A DNA stretch of 64,000 nucleotides. Origin: VAZQ01 sp963816745. GTDB taxonomy: Bacteria > Pseudomonadota > Alphaproteobacteria > Rhizobiales > Xanthobacteraceae. Both the position numbers and the translations under genes were made by a program. Positions 26,783 to 35,963 of the stretch are shown in pieces; the stretch's first letter is position 1, and each line of letters starts with the position of its first letter. The notes under the pieces are model-generated. The model saw only the letters and a list, made by a program, of their open reading frames with translations. It made no database searches and was not told where the DNA came from. The DNA lies in NCBI GenBank assembly GCA_963816745.1, contig CAWFLQ010000013.1:124001-188000 (forward strand), given 5' to 3'.

Positions 26783-27706
26783 CTGCGCATCGTATTCATG
26801 GGCACGCCCGACTTCGCGGTGCCGACGCTGGTCGAGATCGTCGGACGCGGTCATGAGGTCGCGGCGGTCTACACGCGGGCACCGAAGCCGGCCGGCCGGC
26901 GTGGCCTCGACCTCACGCCGAGCCCGGTCGAGCGCGAGGCGCGGCGCTTCGGTCTCCCCGTATTGACGCCGCCGACGCTGCGGACGCCCGATGCGGAAGG
27001 CGTCGCGCGGGCGCATGGCGCTGACGTGGCCGTCGTCGTCGCCTATGGGCTCATCCTGCCGAAGCCGATCCTGGAAGCCTTTCCGCTTGGCGCGTTCAAT
27101 CTGCATGCCTCGCTGCTGCCGCGCTGGCGCGGCGCCGCGCCGATCAACCGCGCGATCATGGCAGGCGATGCCGAGACCGGCGTGATGGTGATGAAGATGG
27201 AGGAGGGGCTCGATACCGGACCCGTTGCGATGGCCGAGCGGGTGGGGATCGAGCCGGACGCGACCGTGGGCGATCTGCACGATCGGCTGGCGCGGCTTGG
27301 CGCTGACCTGATGGTGCGCGCGCTCGGGGCGCTCGAGCGCGGCACGCTGACGCTTACGCCGCAGCTCGCGGCCGGGGTCACCTACGCGGCCAAGATCGGC
27401 AAGGACGAAACCCGCATCGCCTGGACGCGGCCTTGGCAGGAGGTGCACGACCATATCAGGGGCCTCTCGCCGTTTCCCGGCGCCTGGTTCGAGATCGGTG
27501 GGGAGGGCGCGCGCATCAAGGTGCTGCGCACGACGAAGGGCGAAGGCGCCGGCGCGCCGGGGACCGTTCTCGACGACGGGCTCACGGTCGCCTGCGGCGA
27601 CGGCGCGGTGCGCATCCTCGAATTGCAGCGGGCCGGCCGGCAGGCGATGAAGGCGGACGAGTTCCTGCGCGGCACGCCGGTTGCCGCCGGCACCCGGTTC
27701 CCATGA
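26783..27706 (+). CDS. fmt: Methionyl-tRNA formyltransferase
   Basis: Adds the formyl group to initiator Met-tRNA, the counterpart of def. Motifs: MGTPDFAVPTL, FNLHASLLPRWRGAAPINRA and C-terminal OB-like region with RPWQEVHDHIRGLSPFPGAW. No ATG precedes MGTPDF (26798). GGGAG is 8 nt before a CTG at 26783, which would give L/M-R-I-V-F-M-G-T-P-D-F, the normal start of the family; a TTG at 26738 is the other option. Stop overlaps the GNAT start (ATGA). Confidence 0.9.
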   Translation: MRIVFMGTPDFAVPTLVEIVGRGHEVAAVYTRAPKPAGRRGLDLTPSPVEREARRFGLPVLTPPTLRTPDAEGVARAHGADVAVVVAYGLILPKPILEAFPLGAFNLHASLLPRWRGAAPINRAIMAGDAETGVMVMKMEEGLDTGPVAMAERVGIEPDATVGDLHDRLARLGADLMVRALGALERGTLTLTPQLAAGVTYAAKIGKDETRIAWTRPWQEVHDHIRGLSPFPGAWFEIGGEGARIKVLRTTKGEGAGAPGTVLDDGLTVACGDGAVRILELQRAGRQAMKADEFLRGTPVAAGTRFP

Positions 27707-28227
27707 CCGCCGCGGCGAAGCTCCCGATCACGGTGCGACTCGAGCAGGCCAGCGATGCGGTGTCGGTGCGCACCGTACTGGCAGACGCCTTCGGAGGCCG
27801 GGCCGAGGCCGATCTGGTCGATCGCCTACGCACGAACGAAGATCTCGTCCTTGCGCTCGTCGCGGAACTGGACGACCGTGGCATCGTAGGTCATATCGGC
27901 TTTCCGCGGCTGGCGGTCGACGCTCCTGAGGGCAGCGCGCCGGCAATTGGGCTTGCGCCGCTTGCCGTCGCAGTTGACCTGTGGAATCGCGGTATCGGCA
28001 GCGCGCTGGTCAGACGCGGGCTTGCGCTTCTTGCCGAACGTGGTGAGCGGCTTGTCTTCGTGCTCGGCGATCCTGCTTACTACGGCCGGTTCGGATTCGA
28101 TGCCGCCGCCGCAACGCCGTTCGTGTCACCCTATTCCGGTCCGCATTTCATGGTCCTTCGACTCGCACAGACCGCACCGCCGGAGGGCATCGTCCGGTAC
28201 CCGTCCGCTTTCGCCGATCTCGGATAG
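27703..28227 (+). CDS. GNAT family N-acetyltransferase
   Basis: A 174-residue acetyltransferase of the GNAT superfamily with a typical cofactor region (AIGLAPLAVAVDLWNRGIGSALVRRGLAL) and the motif VLGDPAYYGRFGFDAA found in the YhbS-like branch. ATG 27703 overlaps the fmt stop by 4 nt, so the two are translationally coupled; truA follows 3 nt later. The acceptor is unknown. Confidence 0.87.
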   Translation: MTAAAKLPITVRLEQASDAVSVRTVLADAFGGRAEADLVDRLRTNEDLVLALVAELDDRGIVGHIGFPRLAVDAPEGSAPAIGLAPLAVAVDLWNRGIGSALVRRGLALLAERGERLVFVLGDPAYYGRFGFDAAAATPFVSPYSGPHFMVLRLAQTAPPEGIVRYPSAFADLG

Positions 28228-28230
28228 CCG

Positions 28231-28971
28231 ATGCCGCGCTACAAGCTCACCATCGAGTATGACGGCCGGCCGTTCGTCGGCTGGCAGATCCAGGACAACG
28301 GCCCGACCGTGCAGGGCGTGCTGGCCGCCGCCGCCGAGGCGTTCACCGGGGAGAAAGTCGTCATCTACGGGGCCGGCCGCACCGACGCGGGGGTGCACGC
28401 GCTGGCACAGGTCGGCCACGTCGATCTGAGCAAGGCGTGGGATACGGACACCGTGCGCGACGCCTTGAACGCCCATCTGCGGCCGCATCCCGTCGCCGTC
28501 ATCACCGCCGAGCAGGTGGCGGATACGTTCGATGCCCGCTTCTCGGCCGTCAAGCGCCACTATCTCTATCGCATCATCAACCGGCGCGCCGATCTCACCT
28601 TCGAGCGCGGCCGCGCCTGGCGCATCCCGAAGCTGCTCAACAGCGCCGCCATGCATGCGGCGGCGCAGCGCCTCGTCGGCCGGCATGACTTCACCACCTT
28701 CCGCAACGTCGAATGCCAGGCGAAATCGCCGGTGAAGACGCTCGACCGGCTCGACGTGAATCGCATCAAGGACGACATCCATGTCGTGGCCGCGGCCCGC
28801 TCGTTCCTGCACACCCAGGTGCGCTCGATGGTCGGCGCGCTGGCGCTCGTCGGCGAGGGCAAGTGGACCGCCGACGACCTGTCCGCCGCGCTCGAGAAGC
28901 GCGACCGCGCGGCCTGCGCGCCGGTCGCGCCGCCCGATGGGCTCTATCTGACCAGTGTCGACTATGAATGA
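28231..28971 (+). CDS. truA: tRNA pseudouridine(38-40) synthase TruA
   Basis: Pseudouridine synthase for the tRNA anticodon arm, 246 residues. Conserved start YKLTIEYDGRPFVGWQIQ, catalytic-Asp motif GAGRTDAGVHALAQV and RSFLHTQVRSMVGAL. Directly follows the GNAT gene (3 nt), consistent with a fmt-GNAT-truA operon. Confidence 0.95.
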   Translation: MPRYKLTIEYDGRPFVGWQIQDNGPTVQGVLAAAAEAFTGEKVVIYGAGRTDAGVHALAQVGHVDLSKAWDTDTVRDALNAHLRPHPVAVITAEQVADTFDARFSAVKRHYLYRIINRRADLTFERGRAWRIPKLLNSAAMHAAAQRLVGRHDFTTFRNVECQAKSPVKTLDRLDVNRIKDDIHVVAAARSFLHTQVRSMVGALALVGEGKWTADDLSAALEKRDRAACAPVAPPDGLYLTSVDYE

Positions 28972-28992
28972 GAGAACGAGGAGAAACGCATC

Positions 28993-29964
28993 GTGTTGAA
29001 ATCCATCTGGCTGTCCCTTGTTCTCGGCATGCTCGCCTTGTCGTCTGCGCACGCGCAGAGCTTTCCGAGCGGGCCGGTTCGCATCGTCGTTCCATTCCCC
29101 GCCGGCGGCGCGACCGACGTGCTCGGCCGCGTGCTCAGCGTCCACCTGCAGAACCTCTGGGGTCCGCCGGTGGTTTCCGAATATCGGCCCGGCGCCGCCG
29201 GCCTGATCGGCACGCGCCAGGTGGCAAGCTCGCCGGCGGATGGCTACACCCTGCTGATGGCGTCCACTGGCGCCATTCTGGCCCTTGCCGGCGATCGTCC
29301 CGCCGGTGGGCCATTCGACATCGCGCGCGAGCTCGCGCCGGTCTCGCTGATAGCGGCGCCGCCCTACATCGTGGTGGTCCATCCGTCGGTGCCGGTGAAG
29401 ACGACGGCGGAGCTGATCGCCCATGCCAAGCAGAATCCCGGCAAGCTCACGTTCGGCTCGTCCGGCACCGGCTCGGCCTCGCATCTGTCCGCTGCGCTAT
29501 TCCAGCAGATGGCGGGCATCGATTTGCTGCACATACCGTATCGCGGCACCGGTCCCGCCGTCACCGATCTCCTCGGCGGGCGTATCGACATGATGTTCTC
29601 GCCGGCGCTGGTGGTCACGCCGCACATCGCGGCCGGGACGCTGCGCGTGATCGGCACGACGGGCTCCGCGCGCTCGGCGCTGTTTCCGGATTTCCCGACC
29701 GTCGCCGAGACCGGGCTGCCCGGCTATTCGTCGCTCGGCTGGTTCGGACTGTTCGCGCCTGCCAGCACGCCGCGCGAGATCGTGGCGAAGGTCAGCGCCG
29801 ATACCAAGACCGTGCTGTCGCTGGCGGATGCCAGGCAGCGGCTGGCGGAGCAGGGCGCCGAGCCGGAGCCGTCGACGCCCGAGGCCTTTGCCGGTTTCGT
29901 CAATTCCGACATCGCCAAGTGGCTCGATCTCGCCCACAAAGCCGGCATCAAGCTGACGCCGTAA
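28993..29964 (+). CDS. Tripartite tricarboxylate-type (Bug) periplasmic receptor
   Basis: Second Bug/TctC-type receptor, 323 residues, GTG start. Signal peptide ends SSAHAQS; then FPSGPVRIVVPFPAGGATD, FGSSGTGSASHLS and the C-terminal region STPREIVAKVSADT. It lies 21 nt after truA, possibly on the same transcript. No membrane partner genes nearby; ligand unknown. Confidence 0.9.
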   Translation: MLKSIWLSLVLGMLALSSAHAQSFPSGPVRIVVPFPAGGATDVLGRVLSVHLQNLWGPPVVSEYRPGAAGLIGTRQVASSPADGYTLLMASTGAILALAGDRPAGGPFDIARELAPVSLIAAPPYIVVVHPSVPVKTTAELIAHAKQNPGKLTFGSSGTGSASHLSAALFQQMAGIDLLHIPYRGTGPAVTDLLGGRIDMMFSPALVVTPHIAAGTLRVIGTTGSARSALFPDFPTVAETGLPGYSSLGWFGLFAPASTPREIVAKVSADTKTVLSLADARQRLAEQGAEPEPSTPEAFAGFVNSDIAKWLDLAHKAGIKLTP

Positions 29965-30090
29965 CTTCCACAAGCAAAGCTCTCTGGAAGCGCGAGGTGT
30001 GATGGCCATCACATCGCGACCGCGCAAGCATCCTTAACGTTCGAGCCATCGGAGGGGCAACAGTCGCCCTCGAAACCGGACGAGGTTTGC

Positions 30091-31248
30091 ATGTTCAGGA
30101 TGTTCAAGACGCTTGCGTTCGCGCTCTCGGTTCCAGCGGCGCTCGCCGTAGGTGGATGGGCACAATGGTCAACGCTCACGGCGAACGATGCGACGGTTGC
30201 GGTATCGAGTGCCGACGCATCTGGGGTCGACATGCGTCGCGAACAGCCAGACACCAGGGCCGCCGATCTCAGGATCAAGGCTGCCGCCGTCCTCGATCAG
30301 ACGGCTGAGGGTGCCGCGCAACCCTCCGCGCCGGCGGTGAAGGCCAACACTCAAGTCGTGCAAAAAAAGATCGTCACTTATCGGATCAAGCCTGCCCCCA
30401 TCCCCGATCGGGCGGCCGGGGCCGGCGTGCAACCTCCCGTTCCGGCGGTGAAGGCCGACACCGAGGTCGCGCAAGCAGAGGTCGTCACGTATCCCCCGAT
30501 CAAGCCGGCCGCCAGCGCCGATCGGACGGCCGGGGCCGGCGCGCAACCTCCCGTTCCGGCGGCGAAGGCCGACACCGAGCTCGCGCAAGCAGACGCCGTC
30601 ACGTATCCCCCGATCAAGCCTGCCCCCATTCCCGATCGGACGGTCGGCGACGGCGCGCAACCGCCCGTTCCGGCGGTGAAGGCCGACACCGAGCTCGCGC
30701 AAGCAGGCGCCGTCACCTATCCCAGGATCAAGCCAGCCCCCAGCCTCGATCGGACGGCGAGGGACGGCGTGACTGCGCAGGCGGAGCGTCCCACCCCGGC
30801 GGTCGAGGCCAATGCAGAATCCGAGCAAGCAAACGCCACCCGTCTTGCTCCCTCGATCGAGCCTGCCCCCGCTGCCGAGCGAGGAGCCAGGGAGAAAGTC
30901 GCGCTGGCTGAACAACAGCCGTCCAGCTCTTTGGCGAGCAGCCCTTCGACGAGGACGTCATCGACGACGGAAACGAAGAAAGATTCCACGGCGGAAACGA
31001 AGAAAGAGCGTCAAGCCGCCTTGCCCCGCGAAACGAAGGACGACCGTTCGACACGCGACCGGGAGCGAGAGAGCGAATCCCGCCGGAGCAAGAACGACGC
31101 TGCCAACGCTCGCAAGGTTATCGTCTCCAAGCGCCAGACGGCAGAGCAGGTGAGGCTCCAATGGAGCGGTCCCGCGACGCTCGCGCTGCGCGACCACCCG
31201 ATGCGGCTCCGCGCTCCGATGGCATCGCAACCCACGACATGCTGGTGA
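30091..31248 (+). CDS. Hypothetical exported protein with 38-residue tandem repeats
   Basis: A 385-residue protein of unknown function. It has an N-terminal signal or anchor (LAFALSVPAALAVGGWAQW), then four to five imperfect repeats of about 38 residues (114 bp) with the theme VTYPPIKPAPIPDRT ... QPPVPAVKADTELAQA between about residues 90 and 250. A Ser/Thr/Lys-rich low-complexity stretch and a basic C-terminal part (KVIVSKRQTAEQVRLQWSGP) follow. Pro/Ala-rich spacing repeats suggest an extended periplasmic linker. GAGG lies 6 nt before ATG 30091. Confidence 0.65.
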   Translation: MFRMFKTLAFALSVPAALAVGGWAQWSTLTANDATVAVSSADASGVDMRREQPDTRAADLRIKAAAVLDQTAEGAAQPSAPAVKANTQVVQKKIVTYRIKPAPIPDRAAGAGVQPPVPAVKADTEVAQAEVVTYPPIKPAASADRTAGAGAQPPVPAAKADTELAQADAVTYPPIKPAPIPDRTVGDGAQPPVPAVKADTELAQAGAVTYPRIKPAPSLDRTARDGVTAQAERPTPAVEANAESEQANATRLAPSIEPAPAAERGAREKVALAEQQPSSSLASSPSTRTSSTTETKKDSTAETKKERQAALPRETKDDRSTRDRERESESRRSKNDAANARKVIVSKRQTAEQVRLQWSGPATLALRDHPMRLRAPMASQPTTCW

Positions 31249-31255
31249 GGATCTC

Positions 31256-32408
31256 TCAGGCGAAGTATCGGTCGAGGATCTTGCGGTAGACAGCGGTCAG
31301 CATTTGCAGATCGGCCACGGTCGTCCGCTCGTCGACCTGGTGCATGGTCTGTCCGACCAGGCCGAATTCCAGCACCGGGCAATAGTTCTTGATGAAGCGT
31401 GCGTCCGACGTGCCGCCGGTGGTCGAAAGCGCGGGCGCGTTGCCCGTCACCTCCTTGATCGCGCCGGAGACGAGATCGACGAACACCCCGGGCTCGGCCA
31501 CGAACGAGTCGGCGTTCGATGGCTCCCAGTCGATATGCCAGCGGATGTGGTTGCCCGCCGCGTCCCTCGCGCGCTTCTCAATCAACGTCTTGAGCGAGGT
31601 CTGGCTGTGGCAGTCGTTGAAGCGAATATTGAAGCGCGCGCGCGCCTCGCCGGGAATGAGGTTGACGACGGGGTTGCCGATGTCGATCGAGGTGAATTCG
31701 AGATTCGAGGCGGTGAACTGCGCGCTGCCGTGGTCGAGCGGCGTCGCCATCAGCGCGGTCATCAACGTCACCAGCCCGCGCACGGGATTGTCGGCCCGCT
31801 CCGGATAGGCGACATGGCCCTGCTTGCCGGTGATCACGAGCGTGCCGTTGAGCGAGCCGCGGCGGCCGACCTTGATGGTGTCGCCGACTTGCAGTCGCGT
31901 TGCTCGGCTCGCCCAGGATGCAATGGTCGAATGTCTCCCCGCGCTCGGCCGCCCATTGCAGGAGCTTCACGGTGCCGTTCACCGCGATGCTCTCCTCGTC
32001 GCCGGTGATCAGGAACGAGATGGAGCCCTTCGCCGGCCCACCGTTCGCGGCGAGATGATCGAGCGTGGCGGCGAGCGCGCAGGCGACCGCGCCCTTCATG
32101 TCCACCGCGCCACGGCCGTAGAGCGTGCCGCCTGCGATCTCGCCGGCGAACGGCGGATGGCTCCATTTCGCCTCGTCGCCCGGCGGCACGACGTCGGTGT
32201 GGCCGGCGAAGACGAGATGCGGGGCGGTGTTGCCGAGGCGGGCGTAGAGGTTCTCGACCGGCGCCGTGCCGGGCTCCGCGAAAGTGACGCGATGGACCTC
32301 GAATCCCGCTCCCTTGAGCACGCCCTCGATCAGGCTGAGCGCGCCGCCTTCCGCGGGAGTTACCGTGGGGCAACGCAACAGGTCGCGGGCAAGGGCGGCG
32401 GGGTCCAT
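31256..32408 (-). CDS. dapE: Succinyl-diaminopimelate desuccinylase, split by a one-base frameshift
   Basis: M20 zinc peptidase of lysine/diaminopimelate synthesis. N-terminal frame from ATG 32408: LVFAGHTDVVPPGDEAKWSH (metal His and Asp) and ITGDEESIAVNGT. It is read to GEPSNA and then shifts. The C-terminal frame (ending 31256) has VGRRGSLNGTLVITGKQGH and ALSTTGGTSDARFIK. Removing one base near 31895 gives S-N-A-L-Q-V-G-D-T-I-K and about 383 residues, the usual length. dapE is normally essential, so a sequencing insertion is likely. It follows dapD by 31 nt on the same strand. Confidence 0.9.
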
Positions 32409-32439
32409 GGTCGTTTCCTGCGCGCTCCGTCTTGTCGGC

Positions 32440-33285
32440 TCAATCCCGCAACAGCTCGTTGATCGAGGTCTTGGCGCGCGTCTTCTCGTCCACGCGCTTG
32501 ACGATGACGGCGCAGTAGAGGCTCGGACTCGGCCCGCCGTTCTTGCCGGGCTTGCCCGGCAGCGAGCCCGGCACCACGACCGAATAGGCCGGCACCTCGC
32601 CCTGGTAGGTCTCGCCGCTCTCGCGGTCGACGATCTTCGTCGAAGCGCCGAGGAAGACGCCCATGGACAGGACCGTGCCTTCGCGCAGGATCACGCCCTC
32701 GGCCACTTCCGAGCGCGCGCCGACGAAGCAGTTGTTCTCGATGATCACCGGCCCGGCCTGCAGCGGCTCGAGCACGCCGCCAATGCCGGCGCCGCCGGAA
32801 ATGTGGCAGTTCTTGCCGATCTGCGCACAGGAGCCGACCGTCGCCCAGGTATCGACCATGGTGCCGGAATCCACATAGGCGCCGAGATTGACGAAGCTAG
32901 GCATCAGCACCACGCCCGGCGCGATATAGGCTGAGCGGCGCACCACGGCGCCCGGCACCGCGCGGAAGCCCGCTTCCCGGAAGCGGCTGTCGCCCCAACC
33001 GTCGAACTTGGAGGCAACCTTGTCCCACCACACAGCCTTGCCGGGCCCGCCCGCGATCACGCTCATGTCGTTGAGGCGAAACGACAGCAGCACCGCCTTC
33101 TTGAGCCACTGGTTGACCTGCCATTTCCCGTCGGCGCCCCGTTCGGCGACGCGCGCGGCGCCGCGATCGAGCAGGTCGAGCGCCGCCTCGACGGCCTCGC
33201 GCACCGGGCCCTTGGTGGCAGGGCTGACGCCGTCGCGTTGCTCGAAGGCGTCGTCGATGGTCTTGGCAAGCTCGGCATGCGACAT
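32440..33285 (-). CDS. dapD: Tetrahydrodipicolinate N-succinyltransferase
   Basis: Left-handed beta-helix acyltransferase of lysine/diaminopimelate synthesis, 281 residues. Hexapeptide repeats are visible (AYIAPGVVLMPSFVNLGAYV; KNCHISGGAGIGGVLEPLQA), with the N-terminal helical domain starting LAKTIDDAFEQRD. Upstream of dapE on the same strand, so the two sequential pathway enzymes are probably coexpressed. Confidence 0.96.
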   Translation of the reverse strand: MSHAELAKTIDDAFEQRDGVSPATKGPVREAVEAALDLLDRGAARVAERGADGKWQVNQWLKKAVLLSFRLNDMSVIAGGPGKAVWWDKVASKFDGWGDSRFREAGFRAVPGAVVRRSAYIAPGVVLMPSFVNLGAYVDSGTMVDTWATVGSCAQIGKNCHISGGAGIGGVLEPLQAGPVIIENNCFVGARSEVAEGVILREGTVLSMGVFLGASTKIVDRESGETYQGEVPAYSVVVPGSLPGKPGKNGGPSPSLYCAVIVKRVDEKTRAKTSINELLRD

Positions 33286-33381
33286 GTGGCGAAGTCCCTC
33301 GGCATAATCCTTGCGCTGAAGGATGGGTTGTCGAGAATAGGGCAGGGGAAGTCAACCGCCTCGGCCGTTCCGGAGATCGTC

Positions 33382-33996
33382 ATGAGGATATTTGCGCTCG
33401 TCGCCGTTTTTTCGTCCGTGGCCGGGCCGGCGCTCGCCCATCACGTCATGGACAACAAGATGCCCGTGAGCTTCACGGACGGGCTGCTCTCGGGGCTGGG
33501 CCATCCCATCATCGGGCTCGACCACCTCGCCGCAGTGATCGCGGTCGGCTGCCTTGCCGCCGGCCAGCGCCACGGCGCGTTGCTCGCGATCGGCTATGTG
33601 GTTGCGATGACGATCGGAGCGGCCGCGCATATCGGCGAGGCCACGGTGGCCGGTGCCGAAATCTTCGTCGCGTTGTCCGTCGTCGCGCTCGGGTTGGTGC
33701 TCCTGCGCGCGCGTTCGCTCCGAACCGATATTGCGTTTGCGCTGTTCGCCTTTGCCGGCCTGGTGAACGGCTATGCGCTCGGTGAATCGATCGCGGGCGC
33801 GCAGCCCGCGCCGGTCTATGCCTATTTCATCGGTCTGGCGCTGATTCAGTCGGCGATTGCGCTTGTAGCCATGCAAGGTACGCGCATGCTGGCGGCGCGC
33901 ACGACGCTGCAACCGGCCGTGATCCGGGTGCTCGGCGTCGCGGTGATCGCCGTCGGGCTGGGCGTGCTCGCGCTGCAGGTCTTCTCGGGGGCGTGA
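33382..33996 (+). CDS. HupE/UreJ family membrane protein
   Basis: A 204-residue membrane protein with a signal-like N-terminus (MRIFALVAVFSSVAGPALAH) and the HupE/UreJ motif GHPIIGLDHLAAVIAVGCLA, followed by about six helices. Family members are nickel/cobalt permeases found with hydrogenase or urease genes; none are here, so metal transport is inference. GGAG is 8 nt before ATG 33382. Divergent from dapD. Confidence 0.85.
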   Translation: MRIFALVAVFSSVAGPALAHHVMDNKMPVSFTDGLLSGLGHPIIGLDHLAAVIAVGCLAAGQRHGALLAIGYVVAMTIGAAAHIGEATVAGAEIFVALSVVALGLVLLRARSLRTDIAFALFAFAGLVNGYALGESIAGAQPAPVYAYFIGLALIQSAIALVAMQGTRMLAARTTLQPAVIRVLGVAVIAVGLGVLALQVFSGA

Positions 33997-34202
33997 TCGC
34001 GGTCCTCCGCTGCCGCCGATCGCAGTCGTTGCGGCGACGCAACGATTACGCCGGCGCGCAGTCTCATAAGCGGTACTGATACCGCCCCAAATTTGATTGG
34101 CGACGTCCAAGTTCCAAGCGACCGCAAAATCTTGCGCGGCGAGAGGAACTTGATGATGATGCGTCCTGTTCGAACAACATCATCGGAACTAGGGAGGAAG
34201 AC

Positions 34203-35468
34203 ATGAAGAAAGCGCTCTTGGGCGCGGTCTCGGCGCTCGTGCTTGCGTGGTCTTCTTTGGCCCACGCGCAGCAGCCGACCGCAGGCAATCTCGAAAAGCT
34301 GTCCGAGTTCAAGACCACCGGCACGCCGATCGACATCCCGCAGATTCCACAGACCGGAGCGAAGACGGAGGCGATCAAGAAAAACCTCGCTCGGATCAAG
34401 CTACCGAGCGGATTCAAGATCGGTCTTTACGCCATCGTGCCGGACGCTCGCCACATCGCAGTCGGACCGCAGGGCGTGGTGGCGTTCGTCGGCACGCGCA
34501 AGAACAAGGTGTGGGCCGTCACCGATCGCGACAAGGACCGCGTGGCCGACGAGGTCAAGGAGTTCGCGCCGTCGATCGGCTTTATCCTTCCGAACGCGGT
34601 CTGCTACTCCAAGGACGGCTTTCTCTTCATCGCCGAGCAGAACCGCGTCCTCGTGTTCCCCGCGGCCGAGTTCTTCTACGAGGGCCCGGACGTCGCCGCC
34701 TTCGTCGTCGTAAAGCAGGGTGAGCTGATCCCTCCGGAGGAGGAATCCTATAACCACACCGCGCGCGTGTGCCGCATCGGGCCCGACGACAAGATCTACA
34801 TCTCGCTCGGACAGCCGTTCAACGTATACGCTCCGGCGAAGATGGACGTCTACAAGAGGACCGGGATCGGCGGCATCGTCCGCATGACGCGGGAGGGCAA
34901 GGAGCGCGAGGTCTTTGCCTGGGGCGTGCGCAACTCGGTGGGGATGGACTTCAATCCGAAGGACAAGACGCTCTGGTTCACCGACAATCAGGTCGACGGC
35001 ATGGGTGACAACCAGCCGCCCGGCGAACTCAATCGCGCGGACAAGCCGGGCATGAATTTCGGCTTTCCCTATTACGGCGGCGGCAAGACGCGCACCAATG
35101 AGTACAAGGATCAGACGCCGCCGGCCGACGTGACCTTCCCGCAGGTCGAGATGGACGCGCACGCCGCCGACCTGGGCATGATGTTCTATACCGGCCGCAT
35201 GTTCCCGCAGAAATATCGCGGCGGCATCTTCTCGGCCCAGCATGGCTCGTGGAACCGCACGACCCCGATCGGTGCCCGCGTGATGTTCACCAGTCTCAAG
35301 GAGGACGGCACGGCGGACAAGACCGAAGTGTTCGCCGAAGGCTGGCTCAACGAGTACGGCGAATATCTCGGCCGGCCGGTGGACGTCGCACAGCTGCCGG
35401 ACGGCTCGATCCTGGTCTCGGACGATTTCGCCGGTGCCCTCTACCGCATCTGGTACGAGGGCCAGTAG
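34203..35468 (+). CDS. Sorbosone/glucose dehydrogenase-like beta-propeller protein
   Basis: A 421-residue periplasmic protein of the PQQ-dependent sugar (sorbosone) dehydrogenase family. Signal peptide ending LAHAQ; propeller motifs FAWGVRNSVGMDFNPKDKTL, WFTDNQVDGMGDNQPPGELN and a final strand LVSDDFAGALYRIWY. The oxidised sugar or alcohol is unknown. A cytochrome c gene follows 64 nt later and is a plausible electron acceptor. Many relatives lack proven dehydrogenase activity. Confidence 0.82.
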   Translation: MKKALLGAVSALVLAWSSLAHAQQPTAGNLEKLSEFKTTGTPIDIPQIPQTGAKTEAIKKNLARIKLPSGFKIGLYAIVPDARHIAVGPQGVVAFVGTRKNKVWAVTDRDKDRVADEVKEFAPSIGFILPNAVCYSKDGFLFIAEQNRVLVFPAAEFFYEGPDVAAFVVVKQGELIPPEEESYNHTARVCRIGPDDKIYISLGQPFNVYAPAKMDVYKRTGIGGIVRMTREGKEREVFAWGVRNSVGMDFNPKDKTLWFTDNQVDGMGDNQPPGELNRADKPGMNFGFPYYGGGKTRTNEYKDQTPPADVTFPQVEMDAHAADLGMMFYTGRMFPQKYRGGIFSAQHGSWNRTTPIGARVMFTSLKEDGTADKTEVFAEGWLNEYGEYLGRPVDVAQLPDGSILVSDDFAGALYRIWYEGQ

Positions 35469-35532
35469 AACTCGAGACACCGAGGCCGCGCCCGACGCGG
35501 GCGCGGCCCTCGCGCCGATCAGGATGATGGGA

Positions 35533-35871
35533 ATGTCGCGCCACCGGCGTTCTGGACTGCTGGTCGCACTTGCGGTGCTGTGTTCCGCTGCGGGCGCGTC
35601 GGCCGCGGCGGGAGATGTGGCCGCCGGGCGCCGCAAGGCCTTGCAGTGCCAGGCGTGCCACGGGCTGGATGGACTCTCGAAGCTGCCCGACGCGCCTCAT
35701 CTCGCCGGTCAGCCGGAGCGATATCTGGTCAAATCGCTCGACGAATATCGCAAAGGCCGGCGCAGCAACGAAATGATGACGCTCGCGGTGAAAGATCTCA
35801 GCGATCAGGACATAGCGGATCTCGCGGCCTACTACGCCGCGATCGAGGTTTCGGTCACGCCTCCGAAGTGA
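35533..35871 (+). CDS. Class I cytochrome c
   Basis: A 112-residue exported monohaem cytochrome. It has a signal peptide ending GASAAAG, one haem site CQACH, and the axial Met probably in NEMMTLAVKDLSDQD. Typical of small cytochromes taking electrons from periplasmic dehydrogenases, fitting the gene just upstream. ATG 35533 has AGGA 8 nt upstream; ATGs at 35524 and 35527 are alternatives. Confidence 0.86.
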   Translation: MSRHRRSGLLVALAVLCSAAGASAAAGDVAAGRRKALQCQACHGLDGLSKLPDAPHLAGQPERYLVKSLDEYRKGRRSNEMMTLAVKDLSDQDIADLAAYYAAIEVSVTPPK

Positions 35872-35891
35872 AGGCTAGATTCCTTGATTTT

Positions 35892-35963
35892 GCGCATGTC
35901 CTTGTCGGAAAACCGGTGCCATCCCGGATCAAGTCCGGGACAGGCTTTTTCCGGGACATGCGC
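35892..35963. repeat. Nested palindrome between converging genes
   Basis: Outer arms GCGCATGTCC (35892-35901) and GGACATGCGC (35954-35963), with one mismatch-tolerant extension (GGAAAA / TTTTTCC), enclose an inner hairpin CCCGGA/TCCGGG (35923-35939). It lies between the cytochrome c stop and the HAD gene stop, the expected place for a bidirectional terminator. Confidence 0.65.

Noticed and set aside
30360..30780. Regular 114-bp repeats as a CRISPR array
   Set aside because: The units are in frame, imperfect over their whole length and have no constant-repeat/variable-spacer pattern.
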